A stretch of 64,000 nucleotides of DNA from an uncultured Christensenella sp. (GCA_910585705.1 CAJUER010000003.1:62001-126000); one strand, 5' to 3'. Counted from the stretch's first letter, positions 36,601 to 44,779 are shown. Notes: generated by a model not told the origin, from the sequence alone. Numbers and translations are program-made.

Positions 36601-38321
36601 GCGAGAACCCGATATTCAACGGCAAAGAACAAAGTATACTCAGCCTGTTGGAAGCGAACGAAACGTATGCGGCGATAAAGGATTTGGTAACCGTAACGGG
36701 TCAAGGCTCGGCGGAAAACCTCCTGCGCAACGTCGGCAGCTATACGCTTGTAATCAAAATAAACGATACGGTCAACTACGTTTGGAAGAACGATACGACC
36801 GCAAGCGCAACTAAGTACACTTTAACGGACGGCGAGTCGGTACCCGAAAGCAACAGGGTAAGCGACGAAGAGTTGAATATCGCGTGGGAGATACTTCCCT
36901 ACCGCATAACCGTAACGGACGATATGTGGAAGACCGGCGGCAAGGGTGGCGCAGTGCTGAACTGGGCGATACCCGAAGGCATGCTGTTGGAGCTCGGCTA
37001 TAATTACTACGAAACGAAGACGGGCGGAAGCGCGCTCGAAAAGCTTAGCGAGGGCAGTTCGGTCTGGGCTTCGGCGATAATTACGGGCGAAGACGTGGAC
37101 AACGGCAACGTAGTGTTTGCGGACAGCGGCACAAACGAAACTTTGTCGCGCGTGGCGCATACCGAGCCTAAGAGCGGATTAAAAGCGTTTGCAAACACGG
37201 CAGTGGACTTTGTTAAAAAGAACTGGCTGTGGTTTGCGATAGGACTCGGCGTTCTGATACTGCTTATAATTCTTATAATTATAATCGCGGTAGCGCGTAA
37301 GAATAAAGAAAAGCGCTTGGAAAAGAAAGCGGCGAAGGAAGAAGAAAAACAGCGCCGCGAGGAAGAGCGCAGGTTAAAGGAAGAACAGCGCGAGGAAGAG
37401 AAGCGCAGACGCGAAGAGGAACGCGAGGCGGCAAAAGCAAAACAGGAAGCGGAGTTGGAGCTTGCAAAAGCAAGGCAGGAAGCAGAGCTTGCGAAGATAA
37501 AGGCGCAGGCGGCGGCAGTTGCGGCGCCTGCAATGGCGGCGACTGCGGCAATGGCACAGCAGGCGCAACAGCCCCAGCAAATGCCTCAGTCACAGCCGAC
37601 ACAGCAACAGGCGCAACAGCCCCAGCAGATGCCTCAGTCACAGCAATACCAGCAACCTGCAATGCCTCAGCAAATGCCTCAGGCACAGCAGTATCAACAG
37701 CCTGTAATGCCCCAGCAAATGCAGATGCCTATGATGCCCCAGCAGGGCGGCGGAAGCGATATAGAAAGGATAATCTCGAAGCTGGAAGCCGAGTTTGCAA
37801 AGCTTCGCGCAGACCAGTCGAGAAGTTATCCCCAGCAGTTGCCTGCACAGGGCGGAATGGACGTCGGAACGTATATGCTTATGCGTTTGGAAAACGACGT
37901 TCAGCAGCTTAGAAATCTCGGCGGCGGACAGCTTCAGGGATTGCCGTATATGCAGAACGGCTATGGGCTTGACGGCAGAGGAATGAACGGAGTACAGGGC
38001 GGTATGCCGGTAAACGGCATGAACGCGGGCGGCGACAATGCGGCGGCAATTGCGGCGGCGGCAGCTGCGGCGGCGATTGCGGCGATGAACGCGCGGCAGT
38101 TCAAAACGGGCGTTGAAGAGCGGAAGATAATAGAAGCGGAGGCAAGCTCGCCTACGGGCGTTGACGCGCCTACCGTATATCCGCCCGACGCGGTGATAAC
38201 AACCACCACAACCGTCGATACCACCAAAAAACAGTCGGTATCCGGCAGGTTCAAACGCACGGAAGAAGACGCGAACGCTTTCGATATCGACGGCTTCTAC
38301 GAATCCTTTCAGGACAAATAA
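30603..38321 (+). CDS. Giant single-pass surface protein (2,572 aa) with beta-helix, Ig-like repeats and a long cytoplasmic tail
   Basis: The start is the ATG at 30603 with AAGGAG 7 bases upstream; an in-frame ATG at 30549 lies inside the leader terminator. A signal anchor (residues 8-30) is followed by a parallel beta-helix region at about residues 90-500 with repeats of the type GGEISxN and GGGI. From about 690 to 2150 come MBG/Ig-like modules (ITVTADDKTSKYGE, YDGTTTATAKIEF). One membrane helix lies at about 2206-2231. The last 340 residues are cytoplasmic: a highly charged coiled coil (EEEKQRREEERRLKEEQ), then a Gln/Pro/Met-rich stretch, then a mixed end. A long cytoplasmic tail is unusual for an adhesin. 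Confidence 0.85.
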   Translation: MSRLFKRIMLGTLSACLAACILAAGLIFGIGGLKNNNHGGLGGVDGTNNSGSLASGSPTSGLNTNYAHEIRLKGDNAAITKQWNEAVSLSGEVYVVLENNWTAANNTDGFGKGDGFESADGGIIVPATKKITLDLNGKTIDRKGSAASNDDLYFFHVYGTLTVCDSSLTEGKITGGSIFGYGGAVFVESGGAFILNSGTITENYSGIKNTTNGDAMGGAVASVGGDITINGGYITRNNGNTSNTLYGGGGISVDGGTLTITGGEISENGASWGAGISVVNCTFNMSGGKITRNVINGAKPDAGGGIYVFYGCTVNISGGEISENEAAFGGAITVSVDSVLTMTGGKILNNTAYNFGGGIYIAGGRKVAGGTVFTATANISGVEISGNKIDDTKKVTTHSCDGYGGGIFVYSNCNVSISNSKITDNYSNDVGGGIGLGSGSNKSTLSINNTVITGNTAVGSGGGLYSDSGQSIGLSGGVIIDGNNGGNALLRGTAASNQTKFNVTGLLYDNGIVTSIGVASSLAISNKPVITTNYTKSGNTFDTFYFHADNNTQLVNSNNNTNPNNPEAILQAKSSISNAEVDPLDWEYQLDNDGTWISANNSGIVIREYDGKTVTGVRVLYKGTLINSTDGPVPDAGDGNKPKDFVRFVSSDGSTSFTGLKDVGSVGFSANGTATAMNRAWGPYYTFSIMVVPKGITVTADDKTSKYGESIKALTSDASADLGVTLEKDYGYGVGKFAIRGKSWTNTNYDVTFVDGVYEITKLPVTVIINDTYATYGEVDKSYKLSQTENNVPEQEDGASVQLKDENGDPLFEADGVTPLYKYSGGWRYGKKTDGTASEKFLSVDNTTTNRPFTLVCDDLTAIYDATNNSYLAEGDSYIIKVDAESLNRNYDITFVQDDGSATGDSTSSTSKLKVEGAEISVLSATDYATKKGNGAKGYDGVEYDAKKHKIELPTDKFTGTDSKEYSAGAVQLKGDVGATDVKIHYIIFKNADAPKKDDADDKALMDASNTGKWSGGVTAGTQTEKTDADTYVVYSRIEAKNHKTIVYKWTYKISAKTTAFRLEVYWNTTKIESTDGNAVIPDTDKAKAIYDGTTTATAKIEFVNADGTATGATATTCKTIFYYKNVSPKSDTDNSWKWGAWESTFTRADADQNSPKYKFSDDYNHHEEYGTTEKPKNGGTYTVTVVEDPRSSNGYNLATGGRSLSFTINAKEVEVPYNTDDFTYDGTEQKFGIDGFKKDYMQIVGDPTTSNGEATGLKYDTPNNFSDSESGTDYKLVAKNAGEYKVTFGIMASAQDNYKWKTTKDDPENPGTEIDIEGFNADKTEYELTLTIKKVQLKATFTSPQKNIDSSKADAWTWAFEAYKGSKDENGKPNALISYILDETVIVNSESVTVNLRWAVKPATSGTELSPKTTGVIDNKTLNVDNAAFKKDTYYVYLDLPADNDVNKNYQTLVVDETTKLPSELNSNGTGACVQQFVIGDGNASVNGITWQWKDDGTAWNEYVKNSTDTTTKPNTELIYKLGTDKKAVAYTLQMDTSASGGFPTYFESENLTYTTTYSKTEKGTYLTALNTTDAGYYKTTVRLKIKSGETIKFVNASDKGYTYVDETQADYTFEWQIGKFKIDPNSTVEFGYKVKDKKTSQLSDFTKFSSVTENGEVIYEVGVQDGGNGIVVAVKLPTDLSAEPYDTSVILKVGTITGKGTVLTPETKQTADGVLLETTIPFSILSGAANNYELAKDADGNSLSVIKIKWRVVASTISAEDIVWSEPDAEDPTKYVDADGNPTTVSGEVDEIDADGNKTGKKITVTLPAPKLKAGDDKVKYVYVWTDDQGTEHRFEGLQGLYELTGISEREYNGGILPGMVTVKAEPQDGYRMDPSVPEASRETSVVIGDTKIRVRVTPEGELSGTYKEISVTFKVEELDASGNATEYDKELYKLWIYRNGNKDDKVEYSTEALKQLGSGKHTVAIELVNTIGYKIALGSEQFEITVKPVELEIPQLSENPIFNGKEQSILSLLEANETYAAIKDLVTVTGQGSAENLLRNVGSYTLVIKINDTVNYVWKNDTTASATKYTLTDGESVPESNRVSDEELNIAWEILPYRITVTDDMWKTGGKGGAVLNWAIPEGMLLELGYNYYETKTGGSALEKLSEGSSVWASAIITGEDVDNGNVVFADSGTNETLSRVAHTEPKSGLKAFANTAVDFVKKNWLWFAIGLGVLILLIILIIIIAVARKNKEKRLEKKAAKEEEKQRREEERRLKEEQREEEKRRREEEREAAKAKQEAELELAKARQEAELAKIKAQAAAVAAPAMAATAAMAQQAQQPQQMPQSQPTQQQAQQPQQMPQSQQYQQPAMPQQMPQAQQYQQPVMPQQMQMPMMPQQGGGSDIERIISKLEAEFAKLRADQSRSYPQQLPAQGGMDVGTYMLMRLENDVQQLRNLGGGQLQGLPYMQNGYGLDGRGMNGVQGGMPVNGMNAGGDNAAAIAAAAAAAAIAAMNARQFKTGVEERKIIEAEASSPTGVDAPTVYPPDAVITTTTTVDTTKKQSVSGRFKRTEEDANAFDIDGFYESFQDK

Positions 38322-38367
38322 TTAAATATACTACCCGACATAAGTATGTATTCTGTGTGGTAAACTT

Positions 38368-38398
38368 AAGCGGCGCGCCTTTTCAAGGCGCGCCGCTT
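38368..38398 (+). terminator. Probable terminator after the giant surface protein
   Basis: A perfect GC-rich stem of about 14 bp (arm AAGCGGCGCGCCTT, 3-base loop). There is no proper T-tract after it, so efficiency is uncertain. Confidence 0.6.
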
Positions 38399-38505
38399 GC
38401 CCGTTGCAAGACGAAAACTAATCATTAAATTAAATCAGTTTAAAAATGAATTTAAACAATAATCAAACTTATTGAATATAAGTTTAATTGATTTAATAAA
38501 TCGGC

Positions 38506-38533
38506 GAATATAATTTCACGGCTTTCACATACT
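38506..38533 (+). promoter_or_regulatory. Possible sigma-G/sigma-F type promoter for spoVT
   Basis: GAATA (38506-38510) and CATACT (38528-38533) are separated by 17 bases, resembling the sigma-G consensus (GHATR, 17-18, CATnnTA). In B. subtilis spoVT is sigma-G controlled, which agrees. The rest of the AT-rich region 38322-38569 holds the terminator above and no gene. Confidence 0.5.
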
Positions 38534-38569
38534 GCTTTTACGGCATAATTCGCCGCAGACAGGAGTTAT

Positions 38570-39115
38570 ATGAAAGCAACAGGAATTGTAAGAAGAATAG
38601 ACGAATTAGGCAGGGTGGTTATTCCCAAAGAAATAAGAAGTACTCTGCGCTTAAAGTCGGGCGACCCGTTGGAAATATTCACGGACAGGGACGAACTTAT
38701 GCTAAAAAAATATTCGCCCATAGCTTCGCTTGAAAAATTTTCGGAAGGAACGGCTAAATCGCTTTCCGACCTTTCGGGTCACATTGCCGTGATTTGCGAC
38801 ACGGACGAGGTTCTTCACGCTTCGGGGCGCGGTCAGCGTAATTTCGACGGAAAGAGCTTATCCGAAAAAATGGAGAAAATTTTGCGCGACAGAAAGTCTT
38901 ACGTTGCAAACTTGTCCGAAGGCGGCGACATGGTGCCCATAACTTCGGGCGAGGAAGACGGCGTTACCGCGCAGATAATCGTGCCGATAGTCTGCAACGG
39001 CGACTGTCTCGGAGCGGTTGCGCTTATTTCTACCGAACAGGGCGCAAAGATGGAAGCGGGCGCGTGCAAACTTGCACAGCTTTCGGCAACCATACTTGCA
39101 AATCAATTCGAGTGA
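38570..39115 (+). CDS. spoVT: Stage V sporulation protein T
   Basis: A 181-residue transcription regulator of forespore genes. The N-terminal AbrB-type swapped-hairpin domain reads GIVRRIDELGRVVIPKEIRS; the C-terminal 125 residues form a GAF-like domain, as in SpoVT. An AGGAG site precedes the ATG. It is followed by a flippase and mazG as in the Bacillus spoVT-yabM-yabN order. Confidence 0.95.
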   Translation: MKATGIVRRIDELGRVVIPKEIRSTLRLKSGDPLEIFTDRDELMLKKYSPIASLEKFSEGTAKSLSDLSGHIAVICDTDEVLHASGRGQRNFDGKSLSEKMEKILRDRKSYVANLSEGGDMVPITSGEEDGVTAQIIVPIVCNGDCLGAVALISTEQGAKMEAGACKLAQLSATILANQFE

Positions 39116-39141
39116 TAAATGATAAATATTTATACTTAAAA

Positions 39142-39169
39142 CCCCGCATAATAATTTTGCGGGGTTTTT
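39142..39169 (+). terminator. Terminator between spoVT and the flippase gene
   Basis: Stem CCCCGC/GCGGGG (39142-39164) followed by TTTTTA. The flippase ATG begins 4-5 bases after the T-tract, so read-through or a promoter inside spoVT is needed for its expression. Confidence 0.75.
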
Positions 39170-39172
39170 AAT

Positions 39173-40537
39173 ATGTTCAGTCAAAAGCAATCTTTTATAA
39201 AAGGCGCAATAATAATATCCGTCGGCGGGTTTATCTCTAAAATTCTCGGCGCGGTGTACCGCATACCCTTGACCAACTTTCTCGGCGGAGAGGGTATGGG
39301 CATATATCAGATGGTGTATCCTCTGTACTGTATCCTCTTAACGGTATCGGCTTCGGGTATTCCTACGGGTATTGCGCGGTTGATATCTTCGGGCAGTAAG
39401 GGCGCGGAGCGCACGGCGTTCGCGCTATACGGTACGATAGGCGTTATAGGCACAATTCTTATGTATATGCTGTCCGCGCCGCTTGCGTCTATTCAGGGCG
39501 AAGGCGCAATAAAGCTTTGCTGTATAATGCTTTGCCCGTCGGTGTTCTTCGTGTCCGTTCTGTCGGTTGTGCGCGGTTACTTTCAGGGCAGGGGAAATAT
39601 GTACCCCACAGCCGTCACCGAAGTTTCCGAGCAGGTGATAAAGGTGGTTATCGGCTGTGTACTTGCGTATATCTTCCGTGCAAATCTTGCGCTTGCCGTT
39701 GCTTCTACGCTGTTTGCGGTAACCGTCAGCGAAGTGATTTCCACAGCAATCGCGCTTGTATGGTATTCGGGCAAAAAGGCTCGCCGTCCGCTTTACAATC
39801 CCTCCCGCGTGCCCTATTCTGCAATAATAAAATACACCATACCGCTAACGCTTACGGCTATTGCGTTGCCTGCAAGCCAGCTTTTGGAAAGCATTGTGGC
39901 GGTGCGGCTTTTAAGGGAAATGACGGACGGAGCAACGGCGCTTTACGGTATTTTTTCGGGCTGTGCGGTAACTATAATCAATTTGCCCGTGTCAATAACG
40001 TACGGGCTTGCCGCCGCAAGCGTTCCGCAGATAAGTCCGCTTGCGGAAAAAGGCGATATTGACGGCGCAAAGAAAAAGGCTTACAAGTCAATGCTTATCA
40101 CCTTTGCGATTTCACTGCCCGCGTCGGTGGTTCTGTTTGCGTTCGCGCCGCTTGCCGTTAAACTTATTTTCGCATCTCTTGCCGACGGCGAAAAGACTAT
40201 CCTTGTCAACCTCGTCAGAATAATGGCTGTTAATGCGGTTACTCTTTCGCTCGTCCAGACGTCGTCCGCGTGCCTGACCTCGCTCGGCAGACCCGTGAGA
40301 AGCACGCTTACCCAGTGGACTACGGCAATCCTGCGCGTTGCGCTTACGGCGGTTTTAATCAAGTTTACAAATCTTTCAATCGCGGGTGCGGCAATCTCGG
40401 CCAACTGTTGTTATTTGGTTGCGGCTTTGATGAATTTCTGGTATATTAGTAGGGAAAAATCGAACGGGAGCAAACGCAATGAAGATAACGCTGATAGGAT
40501 TGGGAGTAACGGACGGAGGGTTGACGAAACGGGCTGA
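39173..40537 (+). CDS. MOP-superfamily lipid/polysaccharide flippase (SpoVB/YabM/MurJ-like)
   Basis: A 454-residue membrane protein with about 12-14 hydrophobic segments. The N terminus SFIKGAIIISVGGFISKILG, then VYRIPLTNFLG, is typical of SpoVB-type flippases that move lipid-linked cell-wall or cortex precursors. Position after spoVT matches yabM. No Shine-Dalgarno sequence precedes the ATG apart from GGGG within the terminator stem. Its end overlaps mazG by 59 bases. Confidence 0.88.
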   Translation: MFSQKQSFIKGAIIISVGGFISKILGAVYRIPLTNFLGGEGMGIYQMVYPLYCILLTVSASGIPTGIARLISSGSKGAERTAFALYGTIGVIGTILMYMLSAPLASIQGEGAIKLCCIMLCPSVFFVSVLSVVRGYFQGRGNMYPTAVTEVSEQVIKVVIGCVLAYIFRANLALAVASTLFAVTVSEVISTAIALVWYSGKKARRPLYNPSRVPYSAIIKYTIPLTLTAIALPASQLLESIVAVRLLREMTDGATALYGIFSGCAVTIINLPVSITYGLAAASVPQISPLAEKGDIDGAKKKAYKSMLITFAISLPASVVLFAFAPLAVKLIFASLADGEKTILVNLVRIMAVNAVTLSLVQTSSACLTSLGRPVRSTLTQWTTAILRVALTAVLIKFTNLSIAGAAISANCCYLVAALMNFWYISREKSNGSKRNEDNADRIGSNGRRVDETG

Positions 40538-41885
40538 AACCGCCCTTGCAGGCGTTGACAAAATTTTTGCAAGAACGGCGGAAACGCTTTCCTATAAAAA
40601 CATTTCGGGCTACAATGTACAGCCTCTGGACGGACTGTTCGGGAAAAGCCGCAACTTCGACACTCTCAACAAAAAGCTCGCCGCAGAGGTTTTGAACGCT
40701 TCCAAATCGGGCAGCGTCGCTTACTGCGTGGACGGCGCAGTGTGCGAGGACGAGGCTTGTAAAATCATACTCAAAAAATGCAAAACGTGCGAAGTGATCG
40801 AAGGGGTTTCCAAAAGCGCGCACGCCGCGTCGCTCGCTAAAATTTCATCTGCGAATTATACGGCGGTTTCCGCATACGCGACAGGCGGCCTTAAAAGTTG
40901 CGCCGCTGCAGTAGTGTACGACGTGGATTGCTACTTTATTGCAAGTAACGTAAAGCAAGTTCTTTCAAATCTATTCGGCGAGGAAGCGGACTGCGTTTTT
41001 GTTCGCGGGGAAACTTGCGAAAGGATAAAGATTTACGAAATTGACAGACAAAAAAATTACGACTATTCTTGCGCCGTTGTTGCGGAAGAGTGCGAATTTT
41101 TGAAAAAACACAGGTACGATTATGCCGACGTTGAATCGTTGATTAAGCTTTTGCGCGCGCCGGGCGGCTGTGCGTGGGACAGAGCGCAGACAAACGAAAG
41201 CATAAAGCAGAACGTCGTCGAGGAGGCGTACGAGCTTGCCGACGCAATCGAGCGCGGCGACGACGACGGAATAGAAGAGGAAACGGGCGACGTGCTGTTG
41301 CAGGCGGCTTTCCACGCGGTATTGAAGGAGGAGCAGGGCGTTTTCAGCGGTTCCGACGCTATTACGCGGCTGGTCAAAAAACTCATTTTCCGCCATTCGC
41401 ATATATTCGGCAAGGACAAGGCGCAGGACAGCGATTCGGCTTTAAGCGTATGGGAAAAGAACAAGACGGTTGAAAAAAACCAGTCCACCTTCGGCGAAAC
41501 GGTGCTTGCCGTGCCCAATAACTTCCCCGCGTGTCTTCGCGCGCAGAAGGTGCAAAAGCGCGCGGCTAAATCGGGAATGGATTTCCTTTCTTCGGTTTCG
41601 GCGGCGGAACGGCTCGAAGACGAGTTGAAAGAGTTAATCGAAGCGCAGATTAAAGGCGACGCGGAAGCCGTATTCGACGAGGCGGGTGACGTGCTGTTTT
41701 CCGCCGTGAATACCTGCCGCCTTGCGGGCGCGGACTGCGAGGAAGCCCTTCGCGCCGCCACGCAGAAATTTACCGCACGGTTTGTAAAGTGCGAACAGCT
41801 TATTATTGCGGACGGAAAAGACATAACCGATTTGAACGAGCTGGAACTCGACGTGTACTGGCACAAAGCAAAAAAAGAATTATGA
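40479..41885 (+). CDS. mazG: YabN-like fusion: tetrapyrrole-methylase-like domain plus MazG NTP pyrophosphohydrolase
   Basis: Residues 1-200 resemble an SAM-dependent tetrapyrrole methylase fold (ITLIGLGVTDGGLTKRAE), but the motifs are weak, so that domain may be inactive. From about 205 the MazG part begins (LIKLLRAPGGCAWDRAQTNESI) with the metal-binding EExxE motifs VVEEAYELADAIE and EEETGDVLLQAAFHA, and a second MazG repeat near the end (EAGDVLFSAVNTCRL). It likely hydrolyses abnormal NTPs. The next gene overlaps by 4 bases. Confidence 0.9.
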   Translation: MKITLIGLGVTDGGLTKRAETALAGVDKIFARTAETLSYKNISGYNVQPLDGLFGKSRNFDTLNKKLAAEVLNASKSGSVAYCVDGAVCEDEACKIILKKCKTCEVIEGVSKSAHAASLAKISSANYTAVSAYATGGLKSCAAAVVYDVDCYFIASNVKQVLSNLFGEEADCVFVRGETCERIKIYEIDRQKNYDYSCAVVAEECEFLKKHRYDYADVESLIKLLRAPGGCAWDRAQTNESIKQNVVEEAYELADAIERGDDDGIEEETGDVLLQAAFHAVLKEEQGVFSGSDAITRLVKKLIFRHSHIFGKDKAQDSDSALSVWEKNKTVEKNQSTFGETVLAVPNNFPACLRAQKVQKRAAKSGMDFLSSVSAAERLEDELKELIEAQIKGDAEAVFDEAGDVLFSAVNTCRLAGADCEEALRAATQKFTARFVKCEQLIIADGKDITDLNELELDVYWHKAKKEL

Positions 41886-42823
41886 ACGTTCACCCTCTTA
41901 AAATCGGCGGACTGACAACGCCGAACAATATTTTGCTTGCGCCCCTTGCGGGGTACACAAACGCGGTGTTCCGCAGAATGTGCGCACGGCTCGGCGCAGG
42001 CTTGACTTTTACGGAAATGGTGAGCGCAAAGGGGCTTTGCTACGACAACGAAAAGACTAAGGATTTACTGTTTGTTACGCCCGATTACGAGGGGGTAAAG
42101 GCGTGCCAGCTTTTCGGAAGCGATCCCGAGATTATGCGCCGTGCGGCGGAAAGCGTGCATCTTGCGCCGTTCGACCTTATCGATATAAATATGGGTTGCC
42201 CCATGCCCAAAATCTACAACAACGGCGAGGGGAGCGCGCTTATGGCAAAGCCCGAGCTTGCGGCGAAAATAATTTCCGCCTGTAAAAAGAGCGGTAAAAA
42301 CGTTTCCGTAAAATTCCGCGTCGGGCTTGAAAAGGGCAAAATAATCGCCGCCGAATTTGCAAAGGTCTGCGAGGGAGCGGGCGCGGATTTGATAACCGTT
42401 CACGGCAGAACGCGCGATAAAATTTACGCAGGGGAGGTTGACTGCGCCGCGATTGCAAAGGCGAAGAGCGCGGTGAAAATTCCCGTTATAGCCAACGGCG
42501 GAGTTTTTTGCAAAGCGGACGCGGATAGGCTTTTGAACGAAACGGGCGCGGACGGCGTTTGCGTAGCGCGAGGCGCAATGTTTTCCCCATGGATATTCGC
42601 GGAACTTAGCGGTATGCCGAAGCCCGACGTTAAACGGCTTATTTTAACACAGATTGACGACACGCTCGAACTTTTCGGCGAACGCTTCGCTTGCGTGTTT
42701 ATGCGCAAAATGTGCGCCTTTTACATAAAGGGACTATCGGGTGCGGCGGCATTGCGCACACGCTTGTTTGCATGCGCAAGCGTTGAAGAATTAAAGGAAA
42801 CAGTAAGCAATATAGAATTTTGA
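41882..42823 (+). CDS. dusB: tRNA-dihydrouridine synthase, DusB type
   Basis: FMN-dependent enzyme reducing uridine to dihydrouridine in tRNA. I start it at the ATG overlapping the mazG stop (ATGA), 313 aa; an upstream in-frame ATG lies inside mazG. Motifs: LAPLAGYTNAVFRRMC (FMN site), DINMGCPMPKIYNNGEGSALM with the active-site cysteine, TVHGRTRDKIYAG, and IPVIANGGVF. In Bacillus the next gene after yabN is the S4-domain gene yabO; here it is absent. Confidence 0.93.
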   Translation: MNVHPLKIGGLTTPNNILLAPLAGYTNAVFRRMCARLGAGLTFTEMVSAKGLCYDNEKTKDLLFVTPDYEGVKACQLFGSDPEIMRRAAESVHLAPFDLIDINMGCPMPKIYNNGEGSALMAKPELAAKIISACKKSGKNVSVKFRVGLEKGKIIAAEFAKVCEGAGADLITVHGRTRDKIYAGEVDCAAIAKAKSAVKIPVIANGGVFCKADADRLLNETGADGVCVARGAMFSPWIFAELSGMPKPDVKRLILTQIDDTLELFGERFACVFMRKMCAFYIKGLSGAAALRTRLFACASVEELKETVSNIEF

Positions 42824-42838
42824 ATTTTTAAAAAATAA

Positions 42839-42874
42839 GGCGGCGCGTGCTTTGCACGCGCCGCCAGTTTTTTA
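42839..42874 (+). terminator. Terminator of the spoVT-mazG-dus cluster
   Basis: A perfect 12-bp stem (arm GGCGGCGCGTGC, 3-base loop) at 42839-42865 followed by AGTTTTTT. Confidence 0.85.
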
Positions 42875-42876
42875 TG

Positions 42877-43206
42877 TTACTTATAAAACAAAATAAAAAT
42901 CATAACGAAAACGGCTAAAAAACCTAAAACGACCGCAAGTCCTTTTATGCCGAATTGCATTTCGGTGAGCTGTTTTTCCGTCGGTATAATGTCTTCGTTT
43001 TCTCGGGACTTTGAATACATTTCCTCAACCGACATATCAAAAATTGCGGATATTCTTTTCAGTAAATCCTCATCGTCCGGCAGATTTGATTTTTCCCAAC
43101 GTTGCAAGGATGATTTGGAAACGTAAATCATTTTTGCAAATTCGCGCAGAGAATATCCTTTACTTTGCCGTAGTTTTTTTATATAATTTCCCGAAATGCA
43201 TTGCAT
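42877..43206 (-). CDS. Membrane-anchored Xre-family HTH protein
   Basis: A 109-residue protein with an N-terminal HTH_3 domain (LRQSKGYSLREFAKMIYVSK, then SSLQRWEKSNLPDDE), a short linker, and a single C-terminal membrane helix (GLAVVLGFLAVFVMIFILFY). Tethered Xre regulators are known near sensory or immunity-like functions, but nothing here proves such a role. It stands divergent to the AT-rich gene pair that follows, which it may control. Confidence 0.8.
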   Translation of the reverse strand: MQCISGNYIKKLRQSKGYSLREFAKMIYVSKSSLQRWEKSNLPDDEDLLKRISAIFDMSVEEMYSKSRENEDIIPTEKQLTEMQFGIKGLAVVLGFLAVFVMIFILFYK

Positions 43207-43349
43207 ATAAAAAGTGTATCACTTACCGCTGCGAAAAGCAAGAAAATAATAAAGGGACAAATTCGGGACAGCTTTTTTTCATATTGGTATTGACTTGAAA
43301 CGAATTCTGTTATAAACTTTTATTATAAAATTTTTTAAGGAGAATAGTT

Positions 43350-44325
43350 ATGAAAAAACAGAAAACATTTTTCAAAAGAGTTGCACTCTTGTCATTTGCA
43401 TTAATTACGTTATTCGTAATTATGTTCGTATCTGCTTATCATAGCGATTTGAAACCGTTAGATAGCTTTACTATGTGTTCGGACGGCGATTATTACAGCG
43501 AAACTACGTATTACTTAACGGAAGAATTATTCAACCAAAGAAACGGGCAAAATCAGAAATCGGCAGCAGGTAAAAAGTTGACTGCAGAAGATAAAGGGGA
43601 ATTTGTTTTAGCCGCCGAAAAAAAAAGTTTGGGTAGCAGAAAAGTATGACGGTGACGGAAACCCGAAAGACAGCCGTTTGTTGAAAAAATCAGAAGTGGA
43701 AGCTTATAAGCGCGATAGTTTGAATGAGAATTCTGATACACTTCGTACTTCTGCAACGCATTCGTTGGGCACGGATAAAGAAAGCTATTATGCTTTAAGT
43801 ATAATGCTTACGGCGGATTACTACGCTGATTCTGACTGGTATAAAGTTTCGGGTTTTTCTATGTGGGAAAAGAATTATTCCTCTAACGATAATAAATATA
43901 TAGCTGAAAAAGGTTATGAAGATTACGTGGGCTTTACTTGGGGCGGCGAAGGTACTATACAAGGTAGCGATTATAATATGAGAGGTTATTTTAGTGATTT
44001 TGTTAATAACCAATCATATAACAAACCTCTGTCAGTTTCAAGGTGTTTAACCAACTCTTTTTCCGGAGTAGTATGGCAGTTTATCGAGAAAAACCAGGAC
44101 GGAAAATCTTTAACTCAAGGGTCGTCTTATGTTACTTTAACTAAGGTAGGCGAATTGCAAAACAAAATGACGTCCGTCAGATTTACATATATACATACTT
44201 ACGATATTGTTAAAGGAACCGTATCCATAAATGTAGGTGCAGGCGGATTAGCCGGCGGAATTTCATTGTCAAGCGCAGAAAAGCAATGGCAGATAGAAAT
44301 TGACCTTTCTGGAATAGAATATTAA
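43350..44325 (+). pseudogene. Secreted or membrane-anchored protein split by a frameshift in an A9 run
   Basis: Two frames form one gene of about 325 residues. The first (43350-43649) starts with a signal-like segment (basic, then LLSFALITLFVIMFVSAY). At the run of nine A at 43618-43626, removing one A joins the frames smoothly (AAEKKVWVAEKYDGDGNPKD) into the second frame, which ends at 44325. It could be a sequencing error, a real mutation, or transcriptional slippage on A9 giving a mixed product. The gene is more AT-rich than its neighbours and has a good AAGGAG site. The family is unknown to me. Confidence 0.65.
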
Positions 44326-44337
44326 CGAGGTGAATGT

Positions 44338-44637
44338 ATGGATAAAAAATCTTTTGATTTTAAAAAATTTTTAAAAACGCATTACAGAAAGCTGATTTTA
44401 TACGCCGTAAATATAATTGCTTATGCGCTTTTTATGTCTTGGGCAATGAAGGTTTATAGGGTAGAGGGCGGACACGGCTATGATGAAATGGGGCAGATTG
44501 TTCCGTATACTATAAAATATTTATGGTTTGCATTTGCAACCATTGTCGTATATTACTTGTCTATCATAGCAAGCGCGCTTAACCGTGCCTATAAGACAAA
44601 GCAAGAACAAAAGCAAAAGCAGGATAACGATAATTGA
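44338..44637 (+). CDS. Small membrane protein (99 aa)
   Basis: Unknown protein with two membrane helices (LILYAVNIIAYALFMSWAM and YLWFAFATIVVYYLSIIAS), a basic N terminus and a Gln/Lys-rich cytoplasmic end. It starts 12 bases after the frameshifted gene with GAGGTG as RBS, so the two are probably co-transcribed and functionally linked. It shares the AT-rich composition of that gene. Confidence 0.7.
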   Translation: MDKKSFDFKKFLKTHYRKLILYAVNIIAYALFMSWAMKVYRVEGGHGYDEMGQIVPYTIKYLWFAFATIVVYYLSIIASALNRAYKTKQEQKQKQDNDN

Positions 44638-44655
44638 TTTCTGTGCTTGAAATAA

Positions 44656-44699
44656 TTAACGGCGGCGTGCGGAGTTTCCGTGCGCCGCCGTTAATTTAC
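44656..44699 (+). terminator. Terminator before spoIIGA
   Basis: A 12-bp outer stem (TTAACGGCGGCG with its complement, 44656-44694) enclosing 15 bases that can partly pair. The T-rich tail is short. Confidence 0.7.
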
Positions 44700-44779
44700 C
44701 GTTATTTTCAATAGCGCGCACACGACGAAATTCGACGGGTTTCGCCGTTTTTTTACGCTTTTCTTATAAAACCTTACGC

